Numbered from the stretch's first letter, positions 8,880-17,437 are shown. The stretch: 64,000 bases of DNA from an uncultured Selenomonadales bacterium (GCA_900315805.1 ONAN01000001.1:1-64000); one strand, 5' to 3'. Made by a program: numbers and translations. The notes: generated by a model from the letters alone, not told the origin.

Positions 8880-8924
8880 TACAATATTCTTGAAGCGGCA
8901 TAGCCTGTTTTCAAGAATGTTGTA
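8880..8924 (+). other. Stem-loop downstream of the porin gene
   Basis: Bases 8880-8894 and 8910-8924 form a near-perfect 15-base-pair stem with one G-T pair and a 15-base loop. There is no T-tract after it, so it may protect the 3' end of the mRNA rather than terminate. Confidence 0.5.
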
Positions 8925-8945
8925 ACGAATGTAACAGTATTGCTT

Positions 8946-8974
8946 TTGCGAAGAATCCCTGCATGATTTATAAT
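8946..8974 (+). promoter_or_regulatory. Promoter for the aminotransferase, embedded in the porin terminator
   Basis: TTGCGA at 8946-8951 and TATAAT at 8969-8974 have a 17-base spacer. The -10 box lies in the loop of the terminator hairpin at 8951-8994, so transcripts starting here would lack its left arm. Confidence 0.5.
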
Positions 8975-8998
8975 TAAGTCCTGTAGGGATTCTTTTTC
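8951..8998 (+). terminator. Intrinsic terminator for the porin transcript
   Basis: AAGAATCCCT (8951-8960) pairs perfectly with AGGGATTCTT (8985-8994) and a T-run follows. The 24-base loop is unusually long and contains the next gene's -10 box. Confidence 0.7.
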
Positions 8999-9041
8999 TA
9001 TCCCTTTGTTTTTTATATCATGCATGAGAGGGGTTTTGACT

Positions 9042-10241
9042 ATGAAATTATCGAATCGTGTACTGGGACTGACGACTTCCCCCATCCGTAAACTGACGCC
9101 TTACGCGAATGCCGCGGTCAAGGCCGGGAAAAAGATCTACCACCTGAACATCGGCCAGCCGGATATTCCGACGAGCCCGAAATTCCTGGAAGCCATCCGT
9201 TCCTTCGACACGAAGGTCATTTCCTATGGTCCGTCCCAGGGCAATCCGGAACTGCTGAAAGCCATTGCGAAATATTATCAGGACTGGGGCATGGATTACA
9301 CGGAAAAGGACATCTACGTCACCAACGGCGGCAGCGAAGCGCTGCAGTTCGCTGCCATGAGCCTCTGCGACCCCGGTGACGAAATCCTGGTCTTCGAACC
9401 CTATTATGCCAACTACAGCACGTTCGCCAAGCTGGCCAACGCGGTCATCCGCGCGGTTCCCACCCAGGCGGAGAACGGCTACCGTCTACCGGCGAAGGAA
9501 GTGGTGGAGCAATACATCACGCCGAAAACGCGTGCCATTCTGCTGACGAACCCGGGCAACCCGACGGGCGTCGTCTACACGAAGGATGAAATGAAGATGA
9601 TCGCCTCCCTGGTGCTGGAGCACGACATCGCCCTCATCGCCGACGAAGTGTACCGTGAATTCGTGTACGACGGCGAATATACGAGTTTCGGCACGTTCCC
9701 GGAACTGAAGGACAACCTGATCATCATCGATTCCGTATCCAAGCGGTACAGTGCCTGCGGCGCCCGTATCGGCTGCGTCGTGACGAAGAACGCGGAACTG
9801 TGCCAGCAGTTCAACAAACTCTGCCAGGGCCGCCTGTGCGCGCCGGAACTGGAGCAGGTCGGTGCCGCCGCCATTTACGAACACACGCCGAAATCCTATC
9901 TGGAAGAGGTCAACAAGGAATACAAGCACCGCCGCGACACCATCGCCGCCGGCCTGGCCGCCATTCCCGGCCTGATTTCGGCCCAGCCGAAGGGTGCGTT
10001 CTATGTCATGGTCAAACTGCCTGTCGATGACGCGGAGAAGTTCGCCATCTGGATGCTGCAGGACTTCGAGGACAACGGGGAGACCGTCATGATCGCCCCG
10101 GGCAACGGATTCTACGCCACGCCGGGCAAGGGCGTGGACGAAGCCCGTCTGGCCTACGTGCTCAACTGCGATGACCTGAAGCGGGCCATGGACCTGTTGG
10201 CCAAGGGCCTGAAGGCTTATCCGGGATACACCCTGAAATAA
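9042..10241 (+). CDS. Class I/II pyridoxal-phosphate aminotransferase
   Basis: 399 residues of the aspartate aminotransferase fold type I superfamily, transferring amino groups between an amino acid and a 2-oxoacid. Visible motifs: NIGQPDIPTSP at the N-terminus, YVTNGGSEAL (PLP phosphate region), LTNPGNPTG, and SVSKRYSACGARIG near residue 240, where the lysine should form the PLP aldimine. ATG 9042 is preferred over the upstream in-frame ATG at 9006 because GAGAGGGG (9026-9033) precedes it at a good distance. The substrate (aspartate, aromatic or alanine) cannot be assigned. It looks monocistronic, between its own promoter and a terminator. Confidence 0.87.
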   Translation: MKLSNRVLGLTTSPIRKLTPYANAAVKAGKKIYHLNIGQPDIPTSPKFLEAIRSFDTKVISYGPSQGNPELLKAIAKYYQDWGMDYTEKDIYVTNGGSEALQFAAMSLCDPGDEILVFEPYYANYSTFAKLANAVIRAVPTQAENGYRLPAKEVVEQYITPKTRAILLTNPGNPTGVVYTKDEMKMIASLVLEHDIALIADEVYREFVYDGEYTSFGTFPELKDNLIIIDSVSKRYSACGARIGCVVTKNAELCQQFNKLCQGRLCAPELEQVGAAAIYEHTPKSYLEEVNKEYKHRRDTIAAGLAAIPGLISAQPKGAFYVMVKLPVDDAEKFAIWMLQDFEDNGETVMIAPGNGFYATPGKGVDEARLAYVLNCDDLKRAMDLLAKGLKAYPGYTLK

Positions 10242-10257
10242 CAGGACACAGCAAAAG

Positions 10258-10295
10258 AAAACCAGGAACTGTCACGGGACGGTTCCTGGTTTTTT
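10258..10295. terminator. Bidirectional terminator between convergent genes
   Basis: AAACCAGGAAC pairs with GTTCCTGGTTT; the + strand has a T-run after it and A residues before it. It sits between the aminotransferase (+) and the pseudouridine synthase (-) and can serve both. Confidence 0.88.
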
Positions 10296-10299
10296 GCGT

Positions 10300-11046
10300 T
10301 CAGTCGGTGTGTTGTTCTTTCAGGGCGGCGACGAGGTCCGGGGGCAGCTCCGCCGTGATTTCGAGGCGGCGCCCCGTGACGGGGTGGCGGAAGCCGATCT
10401 TCCAGGCGTGGAGGCCGTGGCGGGCCTGTTCGCCCGGCGTGCCGTACAGGTGGTCGTGCCAGAGCGGGAAGCCGGCGGCGGCAAAGTGGACGCGGATCTG
10501 GTGGGTCCGGCCGGTGTAGAGGCGGCAGCGCACGAGCGACAGGGGGCCGCAGCGCCGGAGCAGCCAGTACTCCGTCCGGCAGGGTTTGCCGGCGGGGTTG
10601 ATTTCCCGTTCGATGATGCTGCCTTCCTTGCGGGCGATGGGGGCGTCGAGGATGCCGTGCGCCTGCGGCGGTGCTCCCACGGTGACGGCCAGGTATTCCT
10701 TGAGCAGGTCCTGGTGGGCGAGGGCGGCCTGCATGCGCGGCTTTTTGGCGAATACGACGAGCCCCGACGTGAAGCGGTCCAGGCGGGAGACGGGGTGAAG
10801 CCCCAGGTCCAGGCCGCGGTACGCGTAATAGCGCTTCACGTAGTTCCACAAGGTACAGCCGTCTTCCCGGGCCGTCGGATGAACCAGCATGCCCGCCGGC
10901 TTGTTGAGGACGAGGAAGGACGCGTCCTCGTAACAGATGGCGGACGGATTTTCGGCCAGTTCGGGCCAGCCTGCGATATAGGGGTTTTCCCCGGTGCCTT
11001 TCGGCGTACCGTCGGGGAAAAAGTGGATTTCCTGCATGTGTTCCAT
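10300..11046 (-). CDS. RluA/RluD-family pseudouridine synthase
   Basis: A 248-residue RNA pseudouridine synthase. The catalytic motif HPVSRLDRFTSGLVVFAK (near residue 84), with the active-site aspartate in RLDR, is unmistakable, and the later RLYTGRTHQIRVHF block is the family's second signature. No S4 RNA-binding domain is present, which places it in the shorter RluA-like group; its RNA target (23S rRNA or tRNA) is not known. It is the only gene here on the minus strand, convergent with the aminotransferase and divergent from the ABC importer. An AGGAAAGAG precedes the ATG. Confidence 0.9.
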   Translation of the reverse strand: MEHMQEIHFFPDGTPKGTGENPYIAGWPELAENPSAICYEDASFLVLNKPAGMLVHPTAREDGCTLWNYVKRYYAYRGLDLGLHPVSRLDRFTSGLVVFAKKPRMQAALAHQDLLKEYLAVTVGAPPQAHGILDAPIARKEGSIIEREINPAGKPCRTEYWLLRRCGPLSLVRCRLYTGRTHQIRVHFAAAGFPLWHDHLYGTPGEQARHGLHAWKIGFRHPVTGRRLEITAELPPDLVAALKEQHTD

Positions 11047-11070
11047 AGTCTCTTTCCTGATGGTCTTTCG

Positions 11071-11099
11071 TTGACGTTAACAGTAATTAATGCTATTAT
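11071..11099 (+). promoter_or_regulatory. Promoter for the BtuF/FecB-type importer operon
   Basis: TTGACG at 11071-11076 and TATTAT at 11094-11099 have a 17-base spacer and a TGC extension before the -10 box. It is one of the strongest promoter matches in the window. Confidence 0.72.
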
Positions 11100-11125
11100 G
11101 AATTATAGTTCAATTGTAAATCCAT

Positions 11126-11157
11126 GCTTCTCCATCCCTCCGGGGAAGCTTTTATTT
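11126..11157 (+). terminator. Possible attenuator in the importer leader
   Basis: GCTTCTCC (11126-11133) pairs with GGGGAAGC (11142-11149), with one G-T pair and an 8-base loop, and is followed by TTTTATTTT. It lies about 20 bases after the predicted start site and 80 bases before the first gene, so it would stop transcription before the operon unless regulated. I see no B12 box here. Confidence 0.45.
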
Positions 11158-11236
11158 TGTCTCCAGTATACCTTGCTGAAAAAGGGAACGCAAGGCATGC
11201 CGGCGGCGTATCCTGTAATTGAAAGGAAGGATTTTC

Positions 11237-12199
11237 ATGAAACCTGTCCGCTATATATTGCTGCTGCTTTGCACCGTTTTGTTCCTGGTTTCCGGCTGCC
11301 AGCCGAAGAACGCGGCCACGACCGGCCAGTCCGCTGACACAGGGAAGGGGTACGCCGTCGTGACCGACGGGGCGGGCCGCAAGGTCACGCTGGCCAAAAA
11401 GCCGGAGCGGGTCGTCGTGCTTTCCCCGTCCCTCATGGAAATGGTGGACGCCGCCGGCGGTACCGTCGTCGGCCGGCCTGATGCCAAAAAGGAACAGATT
11501 CCGGAAGCGATGCGCAAGGTGGAAAGCGTGGGCCACGTCTACAACGTGAATATCGAAAAGGTGGTCGGCTTGAAACCGGATCTGGTCATCGGCAACGTGA
11601 AGCAGCATGAAAAGTTCCGCGATATCCTGGAATCGAACCACATTCCCGTGATTTACCTGCAGCCGAAGACGTATGACGAAGTCAAGGCTTGCTTCGCCGT
11701 CATCGGCCAGGTCTACGGCAAGAAAGATGTCGTGGACAAGAAGATTGCCGAAATGGACCGTTCCATTGACGAAATCCGCTCCAAACTGCCGAAAACGCAG
11801 GAGAAGGTCGTCATCCTCCATGCCACGCCTTCCACGGTATCCGTGGAACTGGAAAACAGCATTGCCGGCTGCGTGGCCAAGATGCTGGGCTTCACCAACG
11901 TGGCTTCGGGCAGCAAGGCCATCGACGGGAAACCGGACAAGACGCCTTACAGCATGGAAGCCCTGGTGGAAAAGGATCCCGATGTCCTGTTCATCACGTC
12001 CATGGGCGAACATTCGAAAATCGAGGCACGCCTGAAGAAGGACGTCCAGGGGAATCCGGCCTGGAATTCCCTGCGGGCTGTTAAAACCGGCAAAGTCTAT
12101 GTCCTGCCGGAAAACCTGTTCCTGCTGAACCCCGGCCTGAAATATCCGGAAGCCGTACGGTTCATGGCGAAAGACATCTTCCCGGAGGCAGTGAAATAA
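11237..12199 (+). CDS. ABC importer substrate-binding lipoprotein (BtuF/FecB type)
   Basis: 320 residues with a lipoprotein signal sequence ending in the lipobox LVSGC (Cys near residue 21), so it is membrane-anchored in the periplasm. The body matches the class III periplasmic-binding fold of BtuF/FhuD/FecB: VVVLSPSLMEMVDAAGG at the N-lobe, GLKPDLVIGN, and a long linking helix near residues 155-185. It belongs to an operon with FecCD-type permease and ATPase genes. Substrates of this group are cobalamin, haem or ferric siderophores, and sequence alone does not decide. The ATG at 11237 follows AAGGAAGG with a spacer of 6. Confidence 0.88.
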   Translation: MKPVRYILLLLCTVLFLVSGCQPKNAATTGQSADTGKGYAVVTDGAGRKVTLAKKPERVVVLSPSLMEMVDAAGGTVVGRPDAKKEQIPEAMRKVESVGHVYNVNIEKVVGLKPDLVIGNVKQHEKFRDILESNHIPVIYLQPKTYDEVKACFAVIGQVYGKKDVVDKKIAEMDRSIDEIRSKLPKTQEKVVILHATPSTVSVELENSIAGCVAKMLGFTNVASGSKAIDGKPDKTPYSMEALVEKDPDVLFITSMGEHSKIEARLKKDVQGNPAWNSLRAVKTGKVYVLPENLFLLNPGLKYPEAVRFMAKDIFPEAVK

Positions 12200-12200
12200 C

Positions 12201-13241
12201 ATGGAAACGAAGAAACAAGGAGGGCTGCCAGACCTGTCCGAAGAAGTGACGCGGTTCGGCATGAAGCGCGGCGCCTGGCGGGCCCTCATGCTGGCCGTCT
12301 TCGCCTTTCTGGCCCTGACGGGCCTGTTCCTGTCCATCGCCAAAGGGGCGGCGGACATTTCCCTGGCCCAGGTCTGGCAGATCCTGACGAATCCCCAGGC
12401 CGCCCCGGCGGACCAGATCATCTGGAACATCCGCCTGCCCCGGACCATCGTAGGCGCCCTGGTAGGCGTGAACCTGGCCTTGTCGGGCGCCATCCTGCAG
12501 GCCATTATGCGCAACCCCCTGGCAGACCCGCACATCATCGGCATTTCGTCCGGCGCGGGCCTGGCCGGCATCGCCATCATGATCCTGTTCCCGACTTTGG
12601 AATACCTGATTACGCCCGTGGCGTTCTGCGGTGCCATGGCGGCGGCCGTGGCCATCTACATCCTGGCCTGGAAGAACGGCATCAAGCCGGTGCGCGTCAT
12701 CCTGGCCGGCGTGGCCGTGTCCGCTTTCCTGAGCGCCGGCATTTCCGGCCTGCTGATTTTTTACAGCGACCGCGTCAACGGCGCCCTCATGTGGATGGTC
12801 GGCGGTCTGGCTGCGCGCAGCTGGCCCCATGTGACCATCATCGTGCCCTACGCCGTCGTCGGCCTGATCCTGGCTGTCTGCAGCGCCCATTACCTGAACA
12901 TCCTCGCTTTGGGCGATGAAATGGCCAAGGGCCTGGGCGTCAACGTCGAAGTGACCCGCATCATCCTGACGGCCATTGCGGCCCTGCTGGCGGCCAGCGC
13001 GGTCAGCGTCGTCGGCCTGCTGGGCTTCGTCGGCCTCGTGGTGCCCCACATGTCCCGCCTCATCCTGGGCTCCGATTACCGCTTCCTCGTACCCGGCGCG
13101 GCCCTCCTCGGCGTGGCCATCGTCACCTTGAGCGATACTTTCGCGCGGACCATCTTTGCGCCTGTGGAGCTGCCCGTGGGCATCATCATGGCGTTTATCG
13201 GCGCGCCTTTCTTCTTGTTCCTGTTAAGGAGGGAGATCTGA
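12201..13241 (+). CDS. FecCD/BtuC-family ABC importer permease
   Basis: 346 residues with about ten hydrophobic membrane segments. Family hallmarks include WNIRLPRTIVGALVGVNLALSGAILQ (coupling region) and GLLGFVGLVVPHMSRLILG towards the C-terminus, both diagnostic of the FecCD/BtuC permeases that form homodimers. It starts one base after the binding-protein stop and its stop overlaps the ATPase start (TGATG), so the three genes are tightly coupled. Confidence 0.92.
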   Translation: METKKQGGLPDLSEEVTRFGMKRGAWRALMLAVFAFLALTGLFLSIAKGAADISLAQVWQILTNPQAAPADQIIWNIRLPRTIVGALVGVNLALSGAILQAIMRNPLADPHIIGISSGAGLAGIAIMILFPTLEYLITPVAFCGAMAAAVAIYILAWKNGIKPVRVILAGVAVSAFLSAGISGLLIFYSDRVNGALMWMVGGLAARSWPHVTIIVPYAVVGLILAVCSAHYLNILALGDEMAKGLGVNVEVTRIILTAIAALLAASAVSVVGLLGFVGLVVPHMSRLILGSDYRFLVPGAALLGVAIVTLSDTFARTIFAPVELPVGIIMAFIGAPFFLFLLRREI

Positions 13242-14062
13242 TGAACGGCACACCGGAAACCATGAGACAAAACAAGACGGGGGAGGCCATGATCGAAGTC
13301 CGCGGCCTGTCCGTCGTGCTGAATAAAAAACCCATCGTCCACGATGTATCCTTCACGGCAGAGCAGGGAAAGATCACGGCCATCATCGGCCCGAACGGCT
13401 GCGGCAAGAGCACGACGCTCAAAGCCATCTGCCGGATCAATCCCATTTCGGCCGGGACCATCACCCTGCTGGGGCGCGATGTGCGGGATTACGGGTACAA
13501 GGAATTCGCCCGCAAACTGGCCATCCTGACCCAGTCCCCGCAGGCGCCGGCGGATCTGACGGTCCGCGACCTGGTCGCCATGGGGCGCTTCCCGTACCGT
13601 TCCTTTTTCGGGAAGGCTACGGCGGAGGATAAGGAATTCATCGAATGGGCCCTGGCGGAAACGAACCTGGAACAGTACCAGCACCGCATCCTTTCCACGC
13701 TGTCCGGCGGCGAGCGGCAGCGTGCCTGGATCGCCATGGCGCTGGCCCAGAACCCGCAGGTCCTGCTCCTGGACGAACCGACCACCTACCTGGACATCTG
13801 CCACCAGCTGGAAGTCATGAAGCTGTTGTACCGGCTGAACAAGGAACTGGGCCTGACGGTGGTGCTTGTTTTGCACGACCTGAACCAGGCCGTCCAGTTC
13901 GCCCACCACGTCGTCGTCCTGAAGAAGGGCACCCTGGTCACCGCCGGCTATCCGCGGGACATCATCAACGTGGACCTGCTGCGCGACGTGTTCCGCGTCC
14001 GGGCCGAAGAGGTCGTGAGTCCGTCCGGCGTGCGCGCCCTGCTGCCGCTGGACCTGTATTGA
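13241..14062 (+). CDS. ABC importer ATP-binding protein (BtuD/FecE type)
   Basis: 273 residues. Walker A GPNGCGKS (near residue 50), signature LSGGERQR (near 156), Walker B LLLDEPTTYLDI (near 173) and the switch histidine in LVLHDLNQA are all intact. The match to FecE/FhuC/BtuD ATPases is strong. The ATG at 13241 follows AAGGAGGG at a spacer of about 7. An in-frame ATG at 13289 would remove a 16-residue N-terminal tail that is not part of the domain. Together with the two upstream genes it makes a complete metal-chelate importer. Confidence 0.92.
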   Translation: MNGTPETMRQNKTGEAMIEVRGLSVVLNKKPIVHDVSFTAEQGKITAIIGPNGCGKSTTLKAICRINPISAGTITLLGRDVRDYGYKEFARKLAILTQSPQAPADLTVRDLVAMGRFPYRSFFGKATAEDKEFIEWALAETNLEQYQHRILSTLSGGERQRAWIAMALAQNPQVLLLDEPTTYLDICHQLEVMKLLYRLNKELGLTVVLVLHDLNQAVQFAHHVVVLKKGTLVTAGYPRDIINVDLLRDVFRVRAEEVVSPSGVRALLPLDLY

Positions 14063-14107
14063 ACCGGCGTTGGCCGGAAATAACTCCATTCACAGGAGTA
14101 TCTGCGT

Positions 14108-15826
14108 ATGATAAAAGCGTTTCTACACTACTACAAACCATATAGGGTCATGGTGCTCCTGGTCATCCTGGGCTCGTTCCTGACGAGCGCCCTGGACCTG
14201 GTGTTCCCCATGATCGTCCGCAAAATCATCAACGATGCCTTGCCGACAGGAGATATGCGGCTCCTGCTTTCGCTGTCGGCCCTGCTGCTCGTGCTCTACA
14301 TCATCAGCTACGCGGCCATGTACTGGGTCAATTACAAGGGCCGTGCCATGAGCATCAACATGGAGAACGACATGCGGCGCGACCTGTTCGCCCATCTCCA
14401 GGACATGTCCTTCCGCTTCTTCGACAACACGAAGACGGGCCAGCTGCTGGCGCGCCTGACCGGCGATATCCAGGAAATCGGGGAACTGGCCTTCCGGCTG
14501 CCGCATGATGCCGTCGTCTGCGGGTTCACCATGGTGGGTACCATCTTCATGCTGCTCTACCTGAACCTGCCCCTGGGCCTTTTGATCACGGCGCTGCTCT
14601 TGCTCAAGACCTGGCATGCCGTGGCCATCAACCGCAAAATGAAGGCCGCCTTCCGGGAAAACCGGCGGCGCAACGGCGAACTGACGGCCCAGACTTCGGA
14701 AGCCCTGAGCGGCATCCGTATCGTCAAGGCCTTTGCCCAGGAAGATGTCGAACAGGAACGGTTCATGAAAGGGGCCCGCGACCTGGCCGCCATCCGCAAG
14801 AAATCTTACCGGCTGCTGGCGCGCTTCACCAGTTCGGTCAACTTCTTCACGAACATCACGAACCTGGCCGTCCTCGTGTCGGGCGGCTTCATGATTTATG
14901 CCGGGCGCATCACGCTGAGCGACTTCATCGCCTATCTGCTGTATGTGAACCTCTTCATGCGGCCCCTGTACCGCCTGACGGTCCTGTTGGAAATGGGCCT
15001 GCGCGGCATGGCCGGGTTCACGCGCTTCGAGGAAATGATGGCCCTTCAGCCGGATATCACGGACGCGCCCGATGCCCTGCCGTGCCCGGAATTCAAGGGG
15101 GAAATCGAGTTCCGCCGCGTTTCGTTCAGCTATACGCCGGAACATCCGGTGCTGCAGAACCTTGATTTCACGGTGCGGCCCGGAGAAACGGTGGCGTTCG
15201 TCGGGGAGACCGGGGCAGGGAAGACGACCGTGTCGAGCCTGCTCCTGCGCTTTTACGAGCCCCAGTCCGGGGCCATCCTGATTGACGGCACGGATATCCG
15301 CCGTTTCCGCCAGAAGGAACTGCGCAGCCGCTTCGGCGTGGTGCAGCAGGATGTCTTCCTCTTTTCCGACTCCGTCCGCGAAAACATCGCCTACGGCGTG
15401 CCGGGGGCGACGGACGCGCAGATCCGGCAGGCCGCGGAACTGGCGGCGGCGGACGAATTCATCCGGAACCTGCCTGACGGCTATGACACGCAGATCGGGG
15501 AACGGGGCGTCAAACTGTCCGGGGGACAGAAACAGCGCCTGGCCATTGCCCGCGTCTTTTTAAAGAACCCGCCCATCGTCATCTTCGACGAGGCCACGTC
15601 GGCGCTGGACAACAAGACGGAGGCCATGGTGCAGGAATCGCTGGAGAAACTGGCGCGGAACCGTACGACCCTGGTCATCGCGCACCGCCTGTCCACGGTG
15701 CGGAACGCCGACCGGATCATCGTCATGAGCGGCGGCCGCGTGGCCGAGTCCGGTTCCCATGCCGAACTGATGGCGCGCAAGGGAACGTATTACCGCCTTT
15801 ACACGGCACAGCAGAACCTCGTCTGA
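14108..15826 (+). CDS. ABC exporter half-transporter (MsbA/LmrA-like)
   Basis: 572 residues. An N-terminal six-helix ABC_membrane domain (about 1-300) is fused to an ATPase domain with Walker A GETGAGKTT (near 368), LSGGQKQR (near 467), Walker B IVIFDEATSALD and H-loop VIAHRLSTV. It should act as a homodimer exporting lipids, drugs or peptides; the substrate is unknown. The gene lies 45 bases after the importer ATPase, with AGGAGT before its ATG, and may be read with that operon. The riboswitch promoter follows it. Confidence 0.92.
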   Translation: MIKAFLHYYKPYRVMVLLVILGSFLTSALDLVFPMIVRKIINDALPTGDMRLLLSLSALLLVLYIISYAAMYWVNYKGRAMSINMENDMRRDLFAHLQDMSFRFFDNTKTGQLLARLTGDIQEIGELAFRLPHDAVVCGFTMVGTIFMLLYLNLPLGLLITALLLLKTWHAVAINRKMKAAFRENRRRNGELTAQTSEALSGIRIVKAFAQEDVEQERFMKGARDLAAIRKKSYRLLARFTSSVNFFTNITNLAVLVSGGFMIYAGRITLSDFIAYLLYVNLFMRPLYRLTVLLEMGLRGMAGFTRFEEMMALQPDITDAPDALPCPEFKGEIEFRRVSFSYTPEHPVLQNLDFTVRPGETVAFVGETGAGKTTVSSLLLRFYEPQSGAILIDGTDIRRFRQKELRSRFGVVQQDVFLFSDSVRENIAYGVPGATDAQIRQAAELAAADEFIRNLPDGYDTQIGERGVKLSGGQKQRLAIARVFLKNPPIVIFDEATSALDNKTEAMVQESLEKLARNRTTLVIAHRLSTVRNADRIIVMSGGRVAESGSHAELMARKGTYYRLYTAQQNLV

Positions 15827-15877
15827 AAAAGGCGGGGTTCATCATTTGAAAAGAAGGCCGTGTCATGGCATTTCCTG

Positions 15878-15906
15878 TTGTCTGAAACGGGGATTTATGC
15901 TATAAT
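15878..15906 (+). promoter_or_regulatory. Promoter of the cobalamin operon
   Basis: TTGTCT at 15878-15883 and TATAAT at 15901-15906 have a 17-base spacer and a TGC extension. It lies about 35 bases before the riboswitch closing stem. Confidence 0.72.
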
Positions 15907-15941
15907 TTCTACGTAAATTTTTACAACTGATATATCGAGGG

Positions 15942-16143
15942 TCCGGGTATTCGAAAAATTTGAATGGCAAGGCGGTGCAACGCCGCCACGATCCCGTCAC
16001 TGTGATAAACGGAGGGCGTACAGCGCGTTTCCGTTTTAAGTCAGATACCAGCCCGGATGTGCTGTACCGTAATCCACGAGCGATGGAAATGGCGTAAAGC
16101 AGGGCGCAGTGTGACCACAAAGCTGCGGCCTGGGATTTTTATG
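15942..16143 (+). ncRNA. Cobalamin riboswitch (variant), leader of the cbi operon
   Basis: The core has the hallmarks of a cobalamin aptamer: GCCGCCACGATCCCGTCACTG (the CCGCCACTG-like region, near 15990-16010) and a B12-box-like AAGTCAGATACCAGCCC at 16038-16054. A closing helix is visible: TCCGGGT (15942-15948) pairs with GCCCGGA (16051-16057). The B12 box differs from the commoner AGCCAGGAGACCTGCC seen in the second riboswitch. About 85 more structured bases (including a CGCAG/CTGCG hairpin near 16110-16130) lead to the terminator at 16144. It should switch off the operon when cobalamin is plentiful. Confidence 0.82.
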
Positions 16144-16178
16144 AAGATTTCTGCGGGTTACGGCAGAAATCTTTTTTT
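16144..16178 (+). terminator. Riboswitch expression-platform terminator before cbiD
   Basis: AAGATTTCTGC (16144-16154) pairs perfectly with GCAGAAATCTT (16163-16173), followed by a T-run to 16178. It ends 21 bases before the cbiD ATG, so control is by premature termination. Confidence 0.92.
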
Positions 16179-16199
16179 GTGTATGTATGAGGTGATTGC

Positions 16200-17402
16200 A
16201 TGGAAGACGAACTGACCGTGTCGCAGGGCAAGCTCATGCGCCGCGGTTACACGACGGGCAGCTGCGCGGCAGCGGCGGCCAAGGCGGCTGCGGCCATGCT
16301 CCTGTCCGGCGAGGAGTTCCGCCAGGTGAAGCTCGATACGCCCAAAGGCATCGCGCTGACCCTGGACGTGCTCGATATCTGCCGTGCGCCGGGATTCGTG
16401 TCGTGCGCCATCCGCAAGGACAGCGGCGACGACCCGGACGATACGCACGGCGCCCTGGTCTATGCCACGGTGAGCCGGCCGGACGCGGAACCGCCGGCAG
16501 AGGAACATATGCGTCCCCTGACGGCTTCGGTGGAGCAGCTCGACCCAGGCGTGGAAATCTGGGGCGGCCTGGGAGTCGGCAAGGTGACGAAACCCGGCCT
16601 GGCGCCCAAACCGGGCGGACCGGCCATCAACCCCGTCCCGCGCCGCATGATCACCAAAGAGGTCCAGGCCGTGAAGGCCCGGTACGGTTATGACGGCACG
16701 CTCCGCGTCGTCATTTCCATCCCGGCGGGCACGGACATCGCGCCGAAAACGTTCAACCCGCGCCTCGGCATCGTCGGCGGTCTGTCCGTCCTGGGGACGA
16801 GCGGCATTGTGGAACCCATGAGCGACCGCGCCCTCATCGAGACGATGTACGCTGAAATGGACTCGCGCAAAGCCAACGGATTCGAGGACCTGCTCGTCTT
16901 TTTCGGCAACTACGGCACGGACTTCGCCCGGGACGAGATGCACCTGGACGTGTCCCAGGCGGTCACCTGCAGCAACTTCGTGGGCGAACTGCTGGACTAC
17001 GCCGTGCTCAAAGGCTTCCGCAGCCTGCTGCTCATCGGCCATTCGGGCAAGCTGATCAAGCTGGCCCAGGGGGTCATGAACACCCATTCCAAATACGCGG
17101 ACTGCCGCAGCGAGTTCCTGGCCCTGCAGGCCCTGTTCGCCGGCGCTCCCGTGTCCGTGGGCAAGGAAATCTACGGCTGCAACACGACGGACGAAATGAC
17201 GAAGATCCTGAAACGGGAGGGATTGTTCGAACCCGTTATGGCGAAGGCGATGGAAAAAATCGATTTCTACATGCAGAAACGCGTCCATGGCCGCCTGCAG
17301 ACCGGCGCCATCCTCTTCTCGAATGTCTACGGCATCCTGGGGAAGACGGAACAGGCGCAGGAACTGCTGGAACGGCTGCGGCGCAATGACGCAAGGAAAT
17401 GA
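16200..17402 (+). CDS. cbiD: Cobalt-precorrin-5B C1-methyltransferase CbiD
   Basis: 400 residues. CbiD methylates C-1 of the corrin ring in the oxygen-independent cobalamin pathway, using S-adenosylmethionine. The N-terminal signature RRGYTTGSCAAAAAKAA is diagnostic, and TSGIVEPMSDRALIETM and GNYGTDFARD blocks follow. cbiD exists only in the anaerobic route, so it fixes the pathway type. It is the first gene behind the riboswitch terminator, with TGAGGTG before the ATG, and is followed by cbiL after about 35 bases. Confidence 0.96.
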   Translation: MEDELTVSQGKLMRRGYTTGSCAAAAAKAAAAMLLSGEEFRQVKLDTPKGIALTLDVLDICRAPGFVSCAIRKDSGDDPDDTHGALVYATVSRPDAEPPAEEHMRPLTASVEQLDPGVEIWGGLGVGKVTKPGLAPKPGGPAINPVPRRMITKEVQAVKARYGYDGTLRVVISIPAGTDIAPKTFNPRLGIVGGLSVLGTSGIVEPMSDRALIETMYAEMDSRKANGFEDLLVFFGNYGTDFARDEMHLDVSQAVTCSNFVGELLDYAVLKGFRSLLLIGHSGKLIKLAQGVMNTHSKYADCRSEFLALQALFAGAPVSVGKEIYGCNTTDEMTKILKREGLFEPVMAKAMEKIDFYMQKRVHGRLQTGAILFSNVYGILGKTEQAQELLERLRRNDARK

Positions 17403-17437
17403 TAAGGATACAGACGAAGAAAGGGGTATCATCGAAT

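Noticed and set aside
11047-11236. Cobalamin riboswitch before the BtuF-like gene
   Set aside because: No B12 box or CCGCCACTG-like core is present; only a promoter and a short terminator-like hairpin are seen.
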